Assembly (NCBI RefSeq): GCF_009905605.1 | Contig: NZ_JAAAKZ010000011.1 | Coordinates: 124,001 to 188,000, forward strand | Source: Runella sp. CRIBMP | GTDB lineage: Bacteria > Bacteroidota > Bacteroidia > Cytophagales > Spirosomataceae | Direction of reading: 5' to 3' | DNA: 64,000 nucleotides | In this document: positions 55,078-63,743 of the stretch, one piece after another | Numbering within the stretch: position 1 is the stretch's first letter | How the letters are laid out: each line of letters opens with the position of its first letter | Notes under the pieces: model-generated | The model's database searches: none | Seen by the model: only the letters and a program-made list of their open reading frames with translations | What the model was told of the DNA's origin: nothing | Made by a program: the position numbers and the translations under genes

Positions 55078-56351
55078 AGACAGCCACTGAAATGTCGCTC
55101 AGCCAGAAACCTACACTGATGCGTTGGTGGGTATGTGTTTTGCTTTTTTTTGCCACAACCATCAATTACGTTGACCGTCAGGTTCTGGCTATTTTAGCAC
55201 CTCAGTTGCAAAGCGAAATCGGTTGGTCGGAAATCGAATACGGCTACATCGTTACGGCTTTTCAGCTTTCATATGCCGTCGGGTTATTGATGGCGGGGAA
55301 GCTGATTGATTTCCTTGGTACGAAAAGAGGATTCATACTCTCCATCGTTGTGTGGTCGTTGGCCGCTATGAGCCACGCTTTGGCGCGCACGGCTACAGGT
55401 TTTGGGTTGGCCAGGTTAGCACTAGGTGTTGGAGAATCGGGCAATTTCCCTGCGGCAATCAAAACCATCGCTGAGTGGTTTCCCCGCAAAGAGAGGGCTT
55501 TGGCAACGGGTATTTTTAATTCGGGCTCTAACATCGGGGCAATCGTTGCTCCCTTAACAGTACCGGTCATTGCGCTCAATTTCGGTTGGCAGTGGGCCTT
55601 TATACTGACGGGTGTGCTGGGTTTTGTTTGGTTGTTTTTCTGGGTCAGAATGGTACGCAGTCCCGATGAACATTCAGGGGTTAACGCTGCTGAATTGGCT
55701 TTGATAAAAGCAGATACCGATACCAACCTCGAAAAACCGGCGTCCCTTCTGCAAATCATCCGTACGAGGAAGGTTTGGGCAATCGCTGTCGGAAAGTTTA
55801 TGACCGATCCTATCTGGTGGTTTTTTCTGTATTGGTTGCCCAAATTTCTCAATACGACCTATGGCTTACAGCTGGATAAAATAGGTTTGCCGCTCATTAC
55901 CGCCTATTTGATTGCCGACGTGGGCAGCATTGGCGGTGGCTGGCTTTCGTCCAAGTTCCTTCAAATGGGTTGGAGCGTCAACACCGCCCGAAAAACCACG
56001 CTACTCATTTGTGCAATACTCGTTGTGCCCATCTATTGGGTATCGGGTATGGCCGATTTGTGGCCTGCCGTTTTACTGATTGGCTTGGGTATGGCTGCCC
56101 ACACGGGATGGTCGGCCAATATGTACACCTTGGCAACCGATTTTTTTCCAAAAAAAGACGTGGGAACCGTCGTTGGATTTATCGGTATGGCGGGTGCCGT
56201 CGGCGGGATGCTGATGGCCTCCGCCACTGGACATTTGCTCGAAGCTACGGGAAGTTATAAAAGCCTTTTTGTTATTGCCGCTTCCATGTACGGGGTTGCC
56301 CTGCTGATTATCCATTTATTAGTTCCCGATATTGACGCTGTAAAATCTTAA
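55074..56351 (+). CDS. MFS transporter, hexuronate (ExuT)-like
   Basis: 425 residues with about 12 membrane helices. RWWVCVLLFFATTINYVDRQ followed by ALGVGESGNFPAAIKTIAEWFP is the ACS-family (hexuronate/sugar-acid) signature. Proton-driven uptake of a sugar acid across the inner membrane is likely. Coupled to the isomerase gene by overlap and to the next gene with 13 bp between. Confidence 0.88.
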   Translation: MKTATEMSLSQKPTLMRWWVCVLLFFATTINYVDRQVLAILAPQLQSEIGWSEIEYGYIVTAFQLSYAVGLLMAGKLIDFLGTKRGFILSIVVWSLAAMSHALARTATGFGLARLALGVGESGNFPAAIKTIAEWFPRKERALATGIFNSGSNIGAIVAPLTVPVIALNFGWQWAFILTGVLGFVWLFFWVRMVRSPDEHSGVNAAELALIKADTDTNLEKPASLLQIIRTRKVWAIAVGKFMTDPIWWFFLYWLPKFLNTTYGLQLDKIGLPLITAYLIADVGSIGGGWLSSKFLQMGWSVNTARKTTLLICAILVVPIYWVSGMADLWPAVLLIGLGMAAHTGWSANMYTLATDFFPKKDVGTVVGFIGMAGAVGGMLMASATGHLLEATGSYKSLFVIAASMYGVALLIIHLLVPDIDAVKS

Positions 56352-56364
56352 AACCAATCATAAC

Positions 56365-57153
56365 ATGAAGTTTACCAAAGAACACCTCGAAGCCTACAAC
56401 CGTGACGGATACGTGGTGGTACGCAATTTCTTCACCCTAGAGGAGGTAGATTTGCTGTATAAAATAGCCATTGATGACAACGTCATGAGTAAAAAAAGCT
56501 ATGACCGAACGGATGCCTCGGGCCTGAAAACAAAACTGGCCCTGTGGTATTCACTCGACGACAGTTTGTACAGCAAATTTGCCAGGTCGGAGCGTATTGT
56601 GAATGGTGTTGAACAAATTTTGGGCGGAAAAGCAGCGCATTATCATTCTAAACTGATGCAGAAAGAACCAAAAACAGGCGGAGCATGGGAATGGCACCAA
56701 GATTATGGCTACTGGTACAAAAATAACGGCTTTTTATTCCCCGATATGCTCAGTGTTTTGACTGCCCTTACCCCTGCAACCAAAGAGAACGGATGTTTGC
56801 AGATGATTCGGGGGTCACACAAAATGGGACGGGTTGAGCACGGTTTTGCGGGAGAACAGGTTGGGGCTGACATGGAAAAAGTAAACGAAGCTCTTAAAAT
56901 TATGCCGCTGGACTATTTGGAGATGGCAGCAGGTGATACGGCTTTTTTTCATTGCAATACCCTGCACGCTTCGGCTGCTAACTTATCGGACAATCCTCGT
57001 TGGTCAATTATTACAGCTTACAACTTGGCAAGTAATAAACCTTACAAAGATGTTCATACGAGCAGCTACACTCCGATTGAACCTTTTGCTGGCAATTTAC
57101 TTGAAGAGAAAGTGGTAAGTATTACCGACGATGCCGAATTTTTGGTAAAATAG
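56365..57153 (+). CDS. Phytanoyl-CoA dioxygenase-family protein
   Basis: 262 residues. Fe(II) facial triad: HxD in WEWHQDYGYW (H111, D113) and a distal His in FFHCNTLHAS (likely H201); the 2-oxoglutarate-binding Arg is in NPRWSI (R212). Soluble Fe(II)/2OG oxygenase, substrate unknown; family members in Bacteroidota sugar operons hydroxylate or oxidise small polar compounds. Confidence 0.85.
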   Translation: MKFTKEHLEAYNRDGYVVVRNFFTLEEVDLLYKIAIDDNVMSKKSYDRTDASGLKTKLALWYSLDDSLYSKFARSERIVNGVEQILGGKAAHYHSKLMQKEPKTGGAWEWHQDYGYWYKNNGFLFPDMLSVLTALTPATKENGCLQMIRGSHKMGRVEHGFAGEQVGADMEKVNEALKIMPLDYLEMAAGDTAFFHCNTLHASAANLSDNPRWSIITAYNLASNKPYKDVHTSSYTPIEPFAGNLLEEKVVSITDDAEFLVK

Positions 57154-57183
57154 ATAGATTTTTCAGCAGGTTTACGATTGCGT

Positions 57184-57354
57184 ATGTCGGCATCAGATCA
57201 GCTGATTTTTGCCCAAATAGTGGCAAATAATGCTTAATTAGACGAAGATTGGTATTATTTAGATGGATACCTTTGTATAAAAAAGGTGCAAAAGACGGGA
57301 AATGAAGAGCGAATACCCGTTTCTGTACTTGTAAGAACCGAGTTACTATGTTGA
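57184..57354 (+). pseudogene. Tiny open frame with one TAA, unknown
   Basis: ATG 57184 reads MSASDQLIFAQIVANNA, TAA at 57235, then LDEDWYYLDGYLCIKK and ERIPVSVLVRTELLC to TGA. Could be a relic; no family recognised. It lies in the 300-bp spacer after the dioxygenase, ahead of the terminator 57388-57421. Confidence 0.25.
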
Positions 57355-57387
57355 TTTTTGATAGGTAAGAAATAGATGAAGTGTATC

Positions 57388-57421
57388 AAAATCAGATGGT
57401 CAACTGACCACCTGATTTTTT
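57388..57421 (+). terminator. Rho-independent terminator
   Basis: AAAATCAGATGGTCA pairs with TGACCACCTGATTTT (15-bp stem, one mismatch, two-base loop) and ends in a T run. It closes the DUF1080 to dioxygenase operon. Confidence 0.85.
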
Positions 57422-57450
57422 AACGCTTTTGGGCATACAGAACAGAATAA

Positions 57451-58359
57451 ATGATGAAGCGCAGAAACCTACTTAAATCATTGGGAGCAAGTGTGGCAAT
57501 TCTGCCTTTTCAATCAAAAAGTGAATATTTACTCAACAATAAAAATAGCATGAACATTAAGTTTTACGCCCCTGCCTGGGGCAACACGTTACCGTTTGAT
57601 ACGTTCTGTAAAAATGTAAAAGAGGCAGGCTATGATGGAGTGGAAATGGCCCTGCCATTTGAAGCAAAAGAAAAACAGGAAATTCTGAGTACATTCAAAA
57701 AATACAACCTCGAATTCATCGGGCAATATTTTCAATCGTTTGAAAGGGATCATGACAGTCACGCCGAAAACTACGAGAAATACCTCCGAAACCTGATTGC
57801 AGCCAAACCCGTATTTGTAAATTGCCAAACGGGAAAAGACTATTTCAGTTTTGAGCAAAACAAGCACTTATTTGATCTGGCAGCCCGCATTTCAAAGGAA
57901 ATGGGCGTCAGAATCATCCACGAAACCCATCGCGGCAAGAGTCTCTTTGCGGCGCATATCGCACAGAATTACTTTAAGAAAATTCCTGATCTGCGAATTT
58001 GTCTGGATATTTCACATTGGTGCAATGTCCACGAATCTTTACTGGCTGACCAGCATGAAGCCGTTGAACTTGCCATTACCCGTGCCGATCACATTCACAC
58101 CCGAATTGGCCATCCCGAAGGACCTCAAGTAAATGACCCAAGAGCCCCCGAATGGAAAGATACCCTTGACACCCATTTGAAATGGTGGGATAAAATAGTG
58201 GAAATCCATCAAAAAAATAACACGCCGTTGACCATGACTACGGAATTCGGTCCCGCAACTTATATGCCTGTGTTGCCTTATACGCAGCAGCCGGTGGGGA
58301 ACCAGTGGGAAATCAACGTATTTATGATGAATATGCTTAAAAAACGTTACCAAGGATAA
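57451..58359 (+). CDS. TIM-barrel sugar isomerase/epimerase, exported
   Basis: 302 residues. Lipophilic N-terminus MMKRRNLLKSLGASVAILPF has a twin-arginine-like RR. Barrel segments VKEAGYDGVEMALPFEA, ETHRGKSLF, CLDISHWCNVHES and HIHTRIGHPEGP carry the metal-binding E and H of the family. A second isomerase after the terminator, transcribed from its own promoter. It probably acts on a related keto-sugar. Confidence 0.85.
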   Translation: MMKRRNLLKSLGASVAILPFQSKSEYLLNNKNSMNIKFYAPAWGNTLPFDTFCKNVKEAGYDGVEMALPFEAKEKQEILSTFKKYNLEFIGQYFQSFERDHDSHAENYEKYLRNLIAAKPVFVNCQTGKDYFSFEQNKHLFDLAARISKEMGVRIIHETHRGKSLFAAHIAQNYFKKIPDLRICLDISHWCNVHESLLADQHEAVELAITRADHIHTRIGHPEGPQVNDPRAPEWKDTLDTHLKWWDKIVEIHQKNNTPLTMTTEFGPATYMPVLPYTQQPVGNQWEINVFMMNMLKKRYQG

Positions 58360-58375
58360 GAGCTATAAATAAAAT

Positions 58376-58933
58376 ATGGCAAAGGAACTGCGGGTAATCA
58401 TCGAACGAATGGTAGAAATAAACGATGATACTTTCGAAATCATTGCTCCCTTGTTCATCCGTAAAAAACTAAAACGGAAACAACACAGCCTTCTTCGTTC
58501 ATGTTTCATCCTTTTTTGCATTGTTCCAATATGCAGCCTAACGCTCGGGCCAGTTTTTACGGCTTAGCAGGCTGGCATACCAAAGCTGATATGATGCGTG
58601 CTGTGTATGAGGGAATTGTGTTTGGGCATTTAAGCCAGGTCGAAAAATAGACAAAAGCGGGTGTTGAAATCAAGTCAATTCGCCTGACTTGTAGTGGCTC
58701 CCGCAACCCTGTACTGGCGCTGCTGTTTGCCGATATATTAAACACTGACATTGAAATCCCGTCCAATGCCGAAACGGGCATATGGGAGGCTGAAATGGCG
58801 GCAGGTGTTGGCAAAGGTATTTAACAACTATGTCGAAGGCATCATTAAAAGTGTGGTGACCAATAGGGCATATTATCCAAATTTAATTATACTGCTTATT
58901 AAAATGAAAAATTCAGGTTTTATCAAAAATTAG
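58376..58933 (+). pseudogene. Relic of an FGGY carbohydrate kinase (C-terminal half)
   Basis: Reads NARASFYGLAGWHTKADMMR, AVYEGIVFGHLSQVEK, a TAG at 58648, then TKAGVEIKSIRLTCSGSRNP, FADILNTDIEIPSNAETGIW and AAGVGKGI; after a one-base shift near 58818 VFNNYVEGIIKSVV. These match the C-terminal domain of FGGY kinases; the N-terminal half is missing. Earlier codons from 58376 do not align with it. Confidence 0.7.
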
Positions 58934-58935
58934 TT

Positions 58936-59263
58936 GAACAATCAAAACACTTATGGAACGATTTAATTGTGTTTTAGCTGCTTATTTTGATAAATCTTGT
59001 TTAATAACAGTCTGTTATAATTAAATAATAATGTTAGAAATTATGCAAAATAGGTTTTTTAAGTTTTATTTATAAACCATTGAAAATTAGCAATTTTATA
59101 AACAAAACGGCCTTTAAATTTGTATAACATAAATAATCCGAGAAAATTATAACTTGGAATACTTCGCAGCAGCGGCCGCTCAAAACGACAGCAATCAGGC
59201 GGCATCTGCTGTCCCAACAAATGAGGATAACTTAGCGATAGGATGTGCCATCGGAGCGCCACA
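58936..59263. other. AT-rich spacer, no gene
   Basis: Only an AAAACAC/GTGTTTT inverted repeat (58944-58950 and 58969-58975) is visible. Nothing coding was recognised before the IS3 remnant. Confidence 0.45.
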
Positions 59264-59373
59264 TTAAAGTGTATTACAATCGTATTCGCAGTCATTTGGC
59301 TTTTAATTATCAAAGCCCAGAAAAATTTGAACTAAGGGTACCATCAAAATCAATTAATAAACCTGCACAGTAA
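59264..59373 (+). mobile_element. IS3-family transposase C-terminal remnant
   Basis: VYYNRIRSHLALNYQSPEKF is the classic end of IS3-family OrfB (YN.IR.H..L....P..F), followed by TAA at 59371. Nothing upstream continues the transposase, so the element is inactive. Confidence 0.75.
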
Positions 59374-59465
59374 AATGTCCGTCGTTTGAAGATTGCCCCA
59401 GAATACAAGTCTTCAAGTTCTATGGCAATGATGCCGCTCCGTGGATTATCTGCATTTTTGTGATT

Positions 59466-60095
59466 TCAAAAGGATAAAATTACGTTGCCGCCAAATTGCC
59501 CGGTTTGAAATTTTACGCTTTCTTTCACGCCGTTAACCGTTCCGTTTCTGTTGGCATTTTCGTACTGCAATTCAAGGCTCAGTGCGGTCTTTTTGAAAGG
59601 AATAGTATAGCCGATTCCACCCGTTAAAGAAGTACCGATAGCATATTGATGTTGGTACTCATTAGCGGTTTCGTTGAGTCTTTTGGAGGTAAATTGACCA
59701 AATCCAAAACTTCCTGATACAAACAAACCTTTATTGAAGGATCGGCTCAGAAGAAAATACTTAGAAGCAATGGCCAAATTATAGTAATTAAACACGTATT
59801 TGCTGCCATTGTCGCCATTGGAAGGAGACCCAAATGTGCCATGAATTTTAGATCCTATTCCCAAACCTTTCCAACTTTCGGGCGAAACATAAAATGCCAT
59901 CATCAAATTGTTACCAATGCCCGGTTCAAAACCTCCGCCCAATGCGTTTTTTAAGGCGGCTTTGGTTTTAGTGTTAATAATTGCCTGACCTGCCCCCAGG
60001 CCTATTTCACTGTAAATACGTAATTTTTGAGATTGGGCAATGCTGTACTGAACGGTCAGCAACAATGCTGACACAACGAAGAGATTAGTTTTCAT
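59466..60095 (-). CDS. Outer-membrane beta-barrel-like protein
   Basis: 209 residues with signal peptide (ending SIAQ). Alternating aromatic and polar strands with glycine-rich turns (SGSFGFGQF, TSLTGGIGYTIPFKK) and a final strand FGGNVILSF ending in Phe. Typical small OmpA/OmpW-like barrel. Similar in layout to the next gene, from which it is separated by 21 bp. Confidence 0.75.
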   Translation of the reverse strand: MKTNLFVVSALLLTVQYSIAQSQKLRIYSEIGLGAGQAIINTKTKAALKNALGGGFEPGIGNNLMMAFYVSPESWKGLGIGSKIHGTFGSPSNGDNGSKYVFNYYNLAIASKYFLLSRSFNKGLFVSGSFGFGQFTSKRLNETANEYQHQYAIGTSLTGGIGYTIPFKKTALSLELQYENANRNGTVNGVKESVKFQTGQFGGNVILSF

Positions 60096-60116
60096 TGTAT
60101 TTAGAAATTAGATTGT

Positions 60117-60773
60117 TTAAAAAATGATGCCTAAATTCAAACTGACGTGGTGGTTGATGTATTTTAAAGGGTAGGTATTGCCCGTTACGTAAGCGTTTTT
60201 GCTTGAATATTCGTAATCAATGTCGATGTTGAGGGCCCATTTACTGTTTTTAAAGGGGATGGCGTAGCCTAATCCGCCTGAGTAGGAAAATCCATTGGCG
60301 TTTTGAAACACATAAGTGTTGGTTTTACCGTATTTCATGCGTTCGGTGCCTGGGCCATAACCAACATTAGCTTTGAAGGAAAAACCTTCATTGAATTTTT
60401 TGGTGACGAAAAAATCCTTGATTCCGATGCCGACACTGTAGTAATTATACGAATAGGTTTCGTTGTCTCCTCCCTGATTGGGACGCGCCACGAAGCCTTT
60501 GATACCTGTTCCGATTCCCAAGCCCGAAAATGATTTGGGGGCGTAATAGTAAAAGGTAGAGAAAGAAAACCCGTCATTTCGACCATATCCACGATTGTCG
60601 TTAAGGGTTTCCTTTTCGCCAAGCACTCCTCTCAAAAAAGTATTGCCGTAGCCAACATTGACAGCGCCGTAAACGGGCAGTTTTTTCTTGGGTTCGTTGG
60701 ATTCCTGTGCGATTGTCAACTGCGAACTGAGACAGGCAAGAGTTACGGTAAGAATTGTGATGAATGTTTTCAT
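60117..60773 (-). CDS. Outer-membrane beta-barrel-like protein, paralogue
   Basis: 218 residues with signal peptide (ending TIAQ). Strand features GLGIGTGIKGF, KANVGYGPGT, GLGYAIPFKNSKWAL and a Phe terminus (LNLGIIF) parallel the preceding protein (YAIPFK and YTIPFK), so the pair came from a duplication. Function unknown; the pair is the distal part of a leftward operon. Confidence 0.75.
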   Translation of the reverse strand: MKTFITILTVTLACLSSQLTIAQESNEPKKKLPVYGAVNVGYGNTFLRGVLGEKETLNDNRGYGRNDGFSFSTFYYYAPKSFSGLGIGTGIKGFVARPNQGGDNETYSYNYYSVGIGIKDFFVTKKFNEGFSFKANVGYGPGTERMKYGKTNTYVFQNANGFSYSGGLGYAIPFKNSKWALNIDIDYEYSSKNAYVTGNTYPLKYINHHVSLNLGIIF

Positions 60774-60813
60774 TTTTTTAAGGGAGCAAAGTATATACTG
60801 GGAGAACTGTTAT

Positions 60814-61506
60814 TTATCGTTTTTTTGAGCAAAAGTTTACAAATACCGATGCTCTTAATTTGTTGTTGTAAAAATCGCCTGAGGGGTTTGCATAAGTAGT
60901 CCAGTCTTGAACCGTTAAATAATGGACGCCAATGCCCCATTGTAAACCATTTATCCGAGTAGGAAACAAAACCCTGATACCAAACTCCGTCATTCAGGCA
61001 AAAGCGGCATCTTTGCCTTCAAAAAGCTCGTTTTCCCATTCACTCACTCTTCGTCCATCGGGGGTTTTTCGGTCGTTACCTGCCAGATAAAATCCAGCAC
61101 CGATGGAGCCGATATTTACTGGAAAGTCAATTTCAACGTTTGATTTCGGTAATGTGAACGATGGCGCAATCATTAACCCGAAAGCACCGTAGTCGGCTCT
61201 TAAATCTATTGAACTCTTACCTTTATACGTCACCCCTGTCGGTAATTTAGTATTGACTGTATAACGGTTGATCGGGCCGCTTCTTCCGTAGTTGAAATAA
61301 CCCACTTTTAAATGGCCTTTGAATAACTTTATCCCCATTAAAAAACCAACTGCCAGACCGTTATGACCCGTTAAGAACATGGTGCTGTATTCTGGGCTTA
61401 CAAACCAACCTATCTTTATTTTATTTGGGTTTGAAGACACTGCATCATGAGCAATTGCAATAAAAACCGTGAATAGTAAAACCAGAGTAATGAATATTTT
61501 TTTCAT
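60814..61506 (-). pseudogene. Beta-barrel protein split by an in-frame TGA
   Basis: ATG 61506 (MKKIFITLVLLF, signal peptide) runs 170 codons to TGA at 60994-60996 (KDAAFA*). The same frame continues immediately with MTEFGIRVLFPTRINGLQWG and ASVFVNF... to TAA at 60814. The downstream part ends with the strand pattern expected for a barrel. A single TGG (or CGA) to TGA change explains it. The protein as made lacks its last three strands. Confidence 0.65.
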
Positions 61507-61537
61507 GATTATCAAAGATTTAAATGTTGAATTTTTG

Positions 61538-62227
61538 TTAAAATGTCGGATCTAATTGGGGAGATAAACTCTTCTGGTTTTTGTTCAGTGCGAAGCGAAG
61601 TCCCGCTTGTAATGACCAATTAAATTTCTGAGAGTCGCCCGAAGCACCCGCTGCAGGGCCTGCATTGACTTTGAGCATTAAAATGGATTTTTGCGATAAT
61701 TGGTAACCTACATTTGCAAAAATGTTGGTGATATTATTCTCAAAAATAAACTGAGGCTTCAATTCAAATAAGTTAGGAAGGGTTACCCCCGATTGAAGGT
61801 TGATCTTTTCAGAAAATGCTAAACTGACCTGTAATCCTGGCTCTAAATGGAGTCCCACCGAAGTATTATCTTTCAGCACTTTTTCAGTTGCCAGATTTTT
61901 ATCAATCCCTTGAAAGCGAACCCCAACTCTTGAGTAAAAATCAAGTCGTAATTTCTGATATTCATAAAATCTGATGGAAAACGGAAAACTTAGCGTAGTA
62001 CTCAGTCCCTCATCAATTACTTTGGCGCCAATAAAACGGTACCTGACCGAACTCGTTTGAAGCTCGATACCCGCTCTGAATTTTTCGGAGAATTGCTTCC
62101 TCAATGCCAGATTTAGAGAAACCTTATCCTGATTGGATGTTCCGATGCTGCCATCTAAGGAGGTTTGTGCATTGGCGGTGCAGACTCCTGCCAATGCGAT
62201 TGTGACAGTCAAAAGGATTATTTTCAT
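61538..62227 (-). CDS. Outer-membrane beta-barrel-like protein
   Basis: 229 residues with signal peptide (ending ANAQ). Repeated two-residue alternation in strands (LSFPFSIRFYEYQKLRLDFY, LFELKPQFIFENNITNIF) and GLRFALNKNQ near the end. No specific family. First gene of the four-gene barrel cluster; a Crp/Fnr regulator lies 85 bp upstream on the same strand. Confidence 0.65.
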   Translation of the reverse strand: MKIILLTVTIALAGVCTANAQTSLDGSIGTSNQDKVSLNLALRKQFSEKFRAGIELQTSSVRYRFIGAKVIDEGLSTTLSFPFSIRFYEYQKLRLDFYSRVGVRFQGIDKNLATEKVLKDNTSVGLHLEPGLQVSLAFSEKINLQSGVTLPNLFELKPQFIFENNITNIFANVGYQLSQKSILMLKVNAGPAAGASGDSQKFNWSLQAGLRFALNKNQKSLSPQLDPTF

Positions 62228-62311
62228 TTTGTAACGAATTATGATGATTTATAATTTACGTTACAAAGGTCAGGTGCTGGATTTGGCTAAACGTTAACCT
62301 GGGTTAAGAAA

Positions 62312-62917
62312 TCAAGTGTTATTCATAATTCTTTTACGAATTCGGCTTAATGAGGGCGGTTTTATGCCCAAATAAGATGCGATGTAGTGTTGAGGCACCC
62401 GTTCAATCACTTTTGGCCTTTCTTTCATCAGCCTCAAATATCTTTCTTCGGCACTTTGCTGGGTTAGCAACTCGGTTCTGTTTCGTAAGCCCAAAAATGC
62501 GTTCTCGGCCATGATTCGGCCAAATTTCTCAAACTTTGGAATGGTGATATAAAGGTTAAGCAATTCACTTTTGGGAAGCAATATCAGTTCGGTGGGTTCT
62601 AAGGCATCAATGTTTTGTTTGGAAGGTTTTTGCAGCAAAAAACTTTCGTAGTCGGTGTACCACCCGTTTTCAAAGAAGAACTGACCGGTGATTTCCTCAC
62701 CGTCCACATTATGGAAATACCGCAAACACCCTTTTTTGATAAAGTATGCGTATCTGCAAATGTCCCCTTCGGCAATCAGGACTTCTCTTCGTTTCAGTTT
62801 TTGCGATTGCAGGCAACCCAAAAAAATATCAAACTCCTCGTTGGTCAGGCCAATTAAGTGTTGTAGATGTGGAAAGAGCGACTGTTGCATACTGGTTTTT
62901 TTTGAACTAATATACAT
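62312..62917 (-). CDS. Crp/Fnr-family regulator
   Basis: 201 residues, or 192 from ATG 62890 (MQQSLFPHLQ), which is the more usual start. Cyclic-nucleotide-binding-like domain (RYAYFIKKGCLRYFHNVDGE...) and a C-terminal HTH (IASYLGIKPPSLSRIRKRI). It probably controls the adjacent barrel genes or acts on a distant regulon; no operator was recognised. Confidence 0.85.
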   Translation of the reverse strand: MYISSKKTSMQQSLFPHLQHLIGLTNEEFDIFLGCLQSQKLKRREVLIAEGDICRYAYFIKKGCLRYFHNVDGEEITGQFFFENGWYTDYESFLLQKPSKQNIDALEPTELILLPKSELLNLYITIPKFEKFGRIMAENAFLGLRNRTELLTQQSAEERYLRLMKERPKVIERVPQHYIASYLGIKPPSLSRIRKRIMNNT

Positions 62918-62929
62918 TCAAAATACTAA

Positions 62930-63180
62930 AAACGGGGATATATTGAGTTGTAACCTGAATTTTTAGGTTCCTGCCGATTGGAATATGTAAAAATCATAAA
63001 AAATTTCATTCGTTTTTTTAAAATCTCAACTCAAAACTGGCGTACCGCCCTACTAAAAAAGAGGTGGATTCGCTGAGTTTTTAAAGCGGTACCGACGATA
63101 TGGATCATTCCACTTCTTCCAATTTCAACGGCGGCGGGCCATTCGGCGGCTCGGACTTTGTATTACAAATTTAGACCTAA
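62930..63180. other. Gene-free spacer
   Basis: No gene seen; short AT-rich and then GC-mixed sequence leading into the LytTR relic. Confidence 0.4.
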
Positions 63181-63184
63181 ACCG

Positions 63185-63550
63185 CCAAAACACCGAACCT
63201 GGCTCTAAGTGCCTGCGGATGCCTATTTTTTTGTACACTAAGAATTCCGTGAAATCAAAATTTATCACCTCGAAGTATTGTACATCGAAAGACTGAAAGA
63301 TTATGTGAAAATATACCTGATCGGTCAGCCCGCCAAACCCATCATGACCCGGATGAATGTAAAGGCCATTGAAGCAAAACTCGACCCGAACTGGTTTTGC
63401 TGGTGGCATCAATCCTACAAAGTACCGCTCAGCTGGATAATTTCCTTTCAAAAGACCAGAATAGTGCTGGGCAGGTTGGAAATCCTCGTCGGGGGGCGCT
63501 ATGCCGAGGCGTTTTTGCTGAAATACAGGGGAGAAAAGAAGTCCCGATAA
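63185..63550 (+). pseudogene. LytTR-type response-regulator C-terminal relic
   Basis: Reads DAYFFVH, an in-frame TAA, EFREIKIYHLEVLYIERLKD, YVKIYLIGQPAKPIMTRMNV, KLDPNWFCWWHQSYKVPLSW and VGGRYAEAFL. This is the LytTR DNA-binding domain; the expected HRSY-like motif here reads HQSY. The receiver domain is missing. It points the same way as the membrane-protein start at 63744, which may have been its sensor kinase. Confidence 0.65.
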
Positions 63551-63708
63551 GCTGCTGCCTGCTTACAGCGGAAATAGGTCTTTTTGTAATAAACGTCTTT
63601 GGGGTTAAATATCCCGAAAATGATGCCTGTCAGGACAATAATGGTCCGTTTGACTGGTCACTTTGTCCATTTCAGCTTCTAAATCATGAAGTGTTGTGTT
63701 AGTTTGTA

Positions 63709-63716
63709 TAGATTTG
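63709..63716 (+). promoter_or_regulatory. Possible -7 element (TAGATTTG)
   Basis: Fits TAnnTTTG about 28 bp before the ATG at 63744; no good -33 partner was found at the normal spacing. Confidence 0.25.
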
Positions 63717-63743
63717 TTACAGGAAATCTGTTCACTAACCAAC

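Noticed and set aside
58557-58814. Minus-strand 85-codon frame
   Set aside because: It is the antisense of the recognisable FGGY kinase relic.
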